Assembly: GCA_041639705.1 (NCBI GenBank)
Contig: JBEQBT010000179.1
Coordinates: 1 to 7,091, forward strand
Reading direction: 5' to 3'
Origin: JARDZI01 sp041639705
GTDB taxonomy: Bacteria; Bacillota; Clostridia; Clostridiales; Caloramatoraceae
Length of the DNA stretch: 7,091 nucleotides
The position numbers and the translations under genes are program-made. Position 1 is the first letter of the stretch. Each line of letters opens with the position of its first letter. Positions 4,446-7,091 of this stretch are shown here, in pieces. Below the pieces are notes generated by a model. The model was not told where the DNA came from, did no database searches, and worked only from the letters and a program-made list of their open reading frames with translations.

Positions 4446-4580
4446 ATCTAACTTATTGGATTGAATCCGAAGTTGAGCATATTTTTATGGCCACTTTGAT
4501 AGAGATTATAAGTGGCTATTTATATAATAGGTTCTTTAGAAGCATTAAAGTGCTCAATTTTGGATTCAATTGAGTTGAAC
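4446..4580 (+). repeat. R6: divergent proximal site, possible attI-like position
   Basis: Left core ATCTAAC (4446-4452, perfect RYYYAAC) and right core GTTGAAC (4574-4580, perfect GTTRRRY). A continuous stem of about 20 pairs joins 4460-4479 to 4551-4570, with G·T pairs at 4469/4561 and 4472/4558. Inside it is a second hairpin, GCCACTT (4490-4496) with AAGTGGC (4510-4516). It shares CCGAAGTT with R4 but is AT-rich and lacks hairpin 2. It is the last site before the promoter at 4654-4681, the position an attI or platform site would occupy. It could equally be a divergent cassette site. Confidence 0.6.
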
Positions 4581-4592
4581 GAAACTCTGACT

Positions 4593-4733
4593 CTATGTAT
4601 TTTCAATAGCTTTATCGCAGCTTAATTCCATGTAAAATTTATACTTTTTTTCCATTATATCATTCTTAACTTTACTTTCAAAATCATTTTTTCTTATTAC
4701 ATCCTTATCTGACACCAAATAAGTTAATAAACT
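4593..4733 (-). pseudogene. Possible C-terminal gene fragment beside IS91-like element
   Basis: A minus-strand frame is open for 46 codons (4733-4596) and ends with TAG at 4593-4595. Its translation looks protein-like: it includes SDKDVIRKND and EKKYKFYMELSCDKAIENT. No start with a ribosome binding site is present, and the frame is closed by a TAA at 4734-4736, near where the transposon probably begins. It may be the tail of a gene cut by that insertion. I cannot name the gene. It overlaps the promoter at 4654-4681, so it could also be chance in AT-rich DNA. Confidence 0.3.
4654..4681 (-). promoter_or_regulatory. Candidate cassette promoter facing the array
   Basis: On the minus strand TTGAAA (4681-4676), a 16-nt spacer and TATAAT (4659-4654). 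The -35 matches 5 of 6 and the -10 is perfect. Transcription would start near 4647, cross R6 and enter the NUDIX cassette. An integron cassette promoter has this position and direction. It lies inside the possible gene fragment at 4593-4733. Confidence 0.5.
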
Positions 4734-4745
4734 TTATCAAATCAC

Positions 4746-4769
4746 TTAAAAAGGGCATACTAATCCCTT
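4746..4769 (-). terminator. Hairpin and T-run after transposase gene
   Basis: On the minus strand AAGGG (4769-4765), a 9-nt loop, CCCTT (4755-4751) and then TTT. It follows the transposase stop by about 30 nt. It could be a weak terminator or the hairpin of the IS91-type replication origin end. The stem is only 5 bp. Confidence 0.4.
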
Positions 4770-4796
4770 GGTAAATAAAGAATTTTTAAAATTATT

Positions 4797-5984
4797 TTAT
4801 ATAGTAGATACAGGAATCCTTATTAATGAAGGTCCATATCTTTTTTTCTCTATCTCCTTAATCGTTATTAACTTTCCGTTATTACAATGGGAACACTTTC
4901 TATAGTCAATACCTTTTATCTTCATTAGCAATTCTTCAAAACCTATTTTCTTTTGGGAAACTTTTTTCTTAAATACTCCAAGTAAACGCTGACACTTCTT
5001 TAGCTTTGTACTCTTGTTTTTATTACTCAAAATTCCATAATATCTTATCTTTACAAAGTTATCAGGCAATACATGAAGAAGAAATCTTCGAATAAATTCA
5101 TTTGCATCTAGAACCATATATTTTGTTCTGCTATTATCCTTGTAATCCCTATATCTAAATGTTACCTGACCATCTTCAACTTTGATAATCCTGTTATTTG
5201 ATATTGCAACTCTGTGAGTATATCTGCCAAGATATTCTACTACTTTCTCTGCCGTTGAAAATGGTGGCTTACTATATACTACCCAGTCCTTGTTTAGTAG
5301 ATTATGTGCAAATATTTCAAAGCTTCCCTTTCTACTTAATTTGTTTAGTTTACCTTCAAAATTAAGACTACCCTCATAATATTTTTTTATCATATATGCA
5401 TTAAATTTTTTCTTGAACAGATCAGATAGCACTTTCACACTTATGAGAAATTTCTTTCTCGATCTAACCCAATACTTACCATTAAGTGATAATCCTCCAC
5501 CTGGAACAATACAGTGTATATGCGGATGATCAAGTAAATTCTGCCCCCAGGTATGAAGTACTGCTATAAACCCTACTTGTGCTCCAAGGTGTTTAGTATC
5601 CTCTCCTAATTCGAGAAGAGTTTCTGATGCAGCTTTGAATAGTACTTCGTACATAACCTTTTGATTTCTTAGTATTAATGGGTTTAATTCCTCGGTCACA
5701 GTAAAAACAATATGAAAGTATCCAGTAGGAAGTAATTCATCTTTCCTATCCATAACCCACTTTTCGCTTTTTAATCCCTGACATTTAGGACAGTGCCTGT
5801 TTCCACAGGAATTATATGATATTCTGATGTGACCACAGCTATCGCATTTGTCTATATGACCTCCTAAATCCGCAGTACGGCATGTTTCTATTGCTTGCAT
5901 AGCTTTAAACATTCTATAGGGTAGATTATGTATACATCTGTATTCAAAACCATAATTTCTAAATATATCTGCAATCTCTACCAT
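4797..5984 (-). CDS. tnpA: IS91-family rolling-circle transposase (HUH, Y2)
   Basis: Nicks DNA through a 5'-phosphotyrosine link and moves the element by rolling-circle replication. The 395-residue protein has a complete domain order. An N-terminal zinc finger has C47, C50, C60, C65 and C68 (CDSC, CGNRHCPKC). The metal-binding HUH motif is HPHIHCIVPGGG (153-164). The two-tyrosine motif is YLGRYTHR (251-258), with Y251 and Y255 four residues apart, as in IS91. A C-terminal CxxC pair (C364, C367) is also present. Length is normal and no key residue is missing, so it should be active. The start is ATG 5984, with AGGAAG inside the end of the recombinase gene; the 2-nt gap (stop TAA, TC, ATG) suggests translational coupling. 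Confidence 0.95.
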   Translation of the reverse strand: MVEIADIFRNYGFEYRCIHNLPYRMFKAMQAIETCRTADLGGHIDKCDSCGHIRISYNSCGNRHCPKCQGLKSEKWVMDRKDELLPTGYFHIVFTVTEELNPLILRNQKVMYEVLFKAASETLLELGEDTKHLGAQVGFIAVLHTWGQNLLDHPHIHCIVPGGGLSLNGKYWVRSRKKFLISVKVLSDLFKKKFNAYMIKKYYEGSLNFEGKLNKLSRKGSFEIFAHNLLNKDWVVYSKPPFSTAEKVVEYLGRYTHRVAISNNRIIKVEDGQVTFRYRDYKDNSRTKYMVLDANEFIRRFLLHVLPDNFVKIRYYGILSNKNKSTKLKKCQRLLGVFKKKVSQKKIGFEELLMKIKGIDYRKCSHCNNGKLITIKEIEKKRYGPSLIRIPVSTI

Positions 5985-5986
5985 GA

Positions 5987-6826
5987 TTAAATTCTTCCTA
6001 ACCTATCTAATGGACTTACTATATTCAGAATATCTTTTTTTTGTAGGTGAATGTACATATTTGTAGTTTTAATATTTGAATGTCCCATGAGCTGCTGTAT
6101 ATGATATATGTCTACTCCTGATTCAAGAAGATGTGTTGCAAAACTATGACGAAGCGTATGAATTGATGCATTCTTCTTAATGTTTGCTTTTTCCTTTGCT
6201 ATTTTAAATACCCTTTCTACTGTCCTTACACTTATAGGGTTCAAGCAGGATTGTCCATAAAACAGCCATTCTTTTGGCCTATAGCACATGTAATAGTTTC
6301 TCAGAATATCAAGATTTGCTTTCGATAGTATACAATATCTATCCTTATTACCTTTTCCTCCCCGTATATGTATTTGCATATTCTTGCTGTCTATATCAGT
6401 TGTCTTTAGGTTCACAGCTTCGCTAACCCTAAGTCCTGATGCATAAACAGTCATAAGTATAACTTTATGCTTGAAATTATCTACAGAATTAAATACTGAT
6501 TTTACTTCTGAAGGTGAGAGAACTACAGGAAGTCTTTTTTCTTTTTTAGATCGAGGTATCTTAGTCATATCCCACTGTTTTCCAAGTGTAGTTGAATAAA
6601 GAAACTTTAGACCACTGTAAACTCCACTGATATATGATTTACTAACTCCTTTATCCTTGATAAGGTAGTGAAGATAATTTTTGATATCTTCCTCTCCCAA
6701 ATCCTCCGGTGACTTCTGAAAATACTTTGCATAAGCTGCAACATGGTTTAGATATGCATATTGAGTCTTCTCGGCAAAACCTTTGATTTGCATGTCTCTG
6801 ATCATTTTTTCTCTTAAAGGTGTCAT
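5987..6826 (-). CDS. Tyrosine recombinase of IS91-like element
   Basis: A 279-residue site-specific recombinase. The N-terminal SAM-like DNA-binding domain spans about 1-85 (MTPLREKMIRDM, KTQYAYLNHV). The catalytic domain has all expected residues: R133 in SGLRVSE, K158 in GKGNKDR, H223 and R226 in HTLRHSF, H249 in LMGHS, and Y258 as nucleophile in TNMYIH. The long insertion with an ALER-type patch that marks integron IntI is absent. The resemblance is instead to recombinases encoded next to IS91 transposases, and it ends 2 nt before tnpA. The start is ATG 6826, with AAAGGGG (6837-6843) 10 nt upstream. It is probably intact. Whether it can also act on the nearby cassette sites is unknown. Confidence 0.93.
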   Translation of the reverse strand: MTPLREKMIRDMQIKGFAEKTQYAYLNHVAAYAKYFQKSPEDLGEEDIKNYLHYLIKDKGVSKSYISGVYSGLKFLYSTTLGKQWDMTKIPRSKKEKRLPVVLSPSEVKSVFNSVDNFKHKVILMTVYASGLRVSEAVNLKTTDIDSKNMQIHIRGGKGNKDRYCILSKANLDILRNYYMCYRPKEWLFYGQSCLNPISVRTVERVFKIAKEKANIKKNASIHTLRHSFATHLLESGVDIYHIQQLMGHSNIKTTNMYIHLQKKDILNIVSPLDRLGRI

Positions 6827-6858
6827 AATTGAAAATCCCCTTTCATATTAACCACCAC

Positions 6859-6872
6859 GCCGGCGCGCCGGC
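6859..6872. repeat. GC-only palindrome in recombinase leader
   Basis: GCCGGCGCGCCGGC is a perfect 14-bp palindrome of pure G and C inside AT-rich DNA, 33 nt upstream of the recombinase start. In the mRNA it would form a strong hairpin just before the ribosome binding site. No T-run follows it on the minus strand, so it is not a simple terminator. It may be part of the element's end, a recombination site or a translational control. Confidence 0.7.
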
Positions 6873-7091
6873 ACAAAAAAAGATGAAACAAAGTGCCATA
6901 ACTTGGCAATAATCTTAACAGACACGGGGTATAGATTACGGTTTGAGTACTGGTGCTAACCTTTGAGGTAAGCCCGAGTATTAACATGTTTACAGCAACC
7001 TTTAAGCACAAAAAAATATTGCCATGAGCATGTATATTAATCTTTGATGTTTTTCGGGTTGCCATACTGTGTGTCTAATATTATTTACAAG
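6873..7091. other. Non-coding right flank of IS91-like element
   Basis: No convincing gene is present. The notable structure is an imperfect hairpin with 16-nt arms (6946-6961 and 6967-6982, 12 Watson-Crick pairs plus one G·T, loop TTTGA). A short hairpin, TGCCA-TAACT-TGGCA, lies at about 6894-6908. These could belong to the terminal (terIS) end of the element. The window stops in CAAG (7088-7091), a tetranucleotide known as an IS91 target, but the boundary cannot be judged without the flank. Confidence 0.4.

Larger units (their letters stand above)
89..4580 (-). other. Integron-like array of five single-gene cassettes
   Basis: Six structured repeats (R1-R6) alternate with five genes, all on the minus strand, each gene followed on that strand by a repeat. 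The cores are RYYYAAC-like on the left and GTTRRRY-like on the right, for example ATCTAAC (4446-4452), GTTAGAT (3761-3767), GTTCAAC (89-95) and GTTGAAC (4574-4580). Each cassette has mutually complementary ends while most repeats do not, which is the signature of circular cassettes joined at G/TT in integron attC sites. Cargo types (acetyltransferase, NUDIX, toxin, small membrane proteins) are also typical of integron cassettes. The repeats are branched rather than simple attC hairpins and no IntI is present, so this may be a distinct system. The cassette reading is inference; the repeat and core pairing are seen directly. Confidence 0.75.
4797..6826 (-). mobile_element. IS91-like element with accessory tyrosine recombinase
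   Basis: The span given is the two-gene core. A tyrosine recombinase followed by an HUH/Y2 transposase is a known arrangement in a subset of IS91-family elements. The ends are not resolved: IS91 elements lack the usual terminal inverted repeats and target duplications. The left (origin) end probably lies between 4734 and 4770, around the GGG/CCC hairpin. The right end probably lies beyond the integrase leader, at or past the window end. Its insertion is on the proximal side of the cassette array. Confidence 0.8.

Noticed and set aside
4577..4580. GAAC at the R6 right core as the IS91 insertion target
   Set aside because: GAAC is a known IS91 target, but the complementarity of this edge with the far end of the array continues past it. 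A promoter and a coding-like fragment also lie between it and the transposase, so the element more likely begins near 4734-4770.
89..4580. CRISPR array
   Set aside because: Repeats are over 100 bp, few, folded and separated by whole genes of variable length. No short regular spacers or cas genes are present.
5987..6826. Integron integrase IntI
   Set aside because: All catalytic residues of a tyrosine recombinase are present, but the IntI-specific insertion before the HxxR box is missing, and the gene is tightly coupled to an IS91 transposase.
6823..7065. 80-codon minus-strand frame overlapping the recombinase start by ATGA
   Set aside because: It has no ribosome binding site before its ATG, runs through the GC palindrome and an imperfect hairpin, and has no recognisable domain. 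The tidy overlap with the recombinase start is probably chance, so it is not called as a gene.

Overview
The window is AT-rich DNA with strong purine-rich ribosome binding sites (AGGGGGGAG, GAGGTG, AGGAAG) and proteins rich in Lys, Ile and Asn. This fits a low-GC Firmicute, most likely Clostridium-like; the species cannot be told from the sequence. Every convincing gene lies on the minus strand.

Positions 89-4580 hold an integron-like cassette array. Five single-gene cassettes are separated by six foldable recombination-site-like repeats, R1 to R6, at 89-206, 704-818, 1479-1593, 2308-2409, 3654-3767 and 4446-4580. Read on the minus strand, each gene is followed by its own repeat, as in an integron cassette. 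The order from the presumed proximal end is: NUDIX hydrolase + R5, PemK/MazF-like toxin with two tandem small RNAs + R4, four-helix membrane protein + R3, GNAT acetyltransferase + R2, and small three-helix membrane protein + R1. The strongest evidence is a matching rule. The short sequence at the right edge of one repeat is the reverse complement of the left edge of the next repeat, so it matches within a cassette but usually not within a repeat. The two outermost edges of the array (GTTCAAC at 89-95, GTTGAAC at 4574-4580) also match each other. This is what serial insertion of circular cassettes into one ancestral G/TT site would leave.

R1, R2, R3 and R5 share a branched fold with compensatory changes. 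R4 and R6 are divergent. In all six repeats the third pair of the first hairpin is G·T on the plus strand, which marks the plus strand, the bottom strand relative to the genes, as the one that folds. A good minus-strand promoter at 4654-4681 points into the array from the R6 side, where an integron would carry its cassette promoter. No IntI-type integrase is visible.

The toxin cassette has no protein antitoxin. Downstream of the toxin are two related small RNA units, one with a near-perfect sigma-70 promoter, each ending in a strong hairpin. They are candidate RNA partners or regulators, which is inference.

Positions about 4740-7091 hold an IS91-like rolling-circle element: an HUH/Y2 transposase preceded by a tyrosine recombinase with 2 nt between the genes. 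A 46-codon coding-like fragment at 4593-4733, between R6 and the transposon, may be the tail of a disrupted gene. The element's ends are not resolved.
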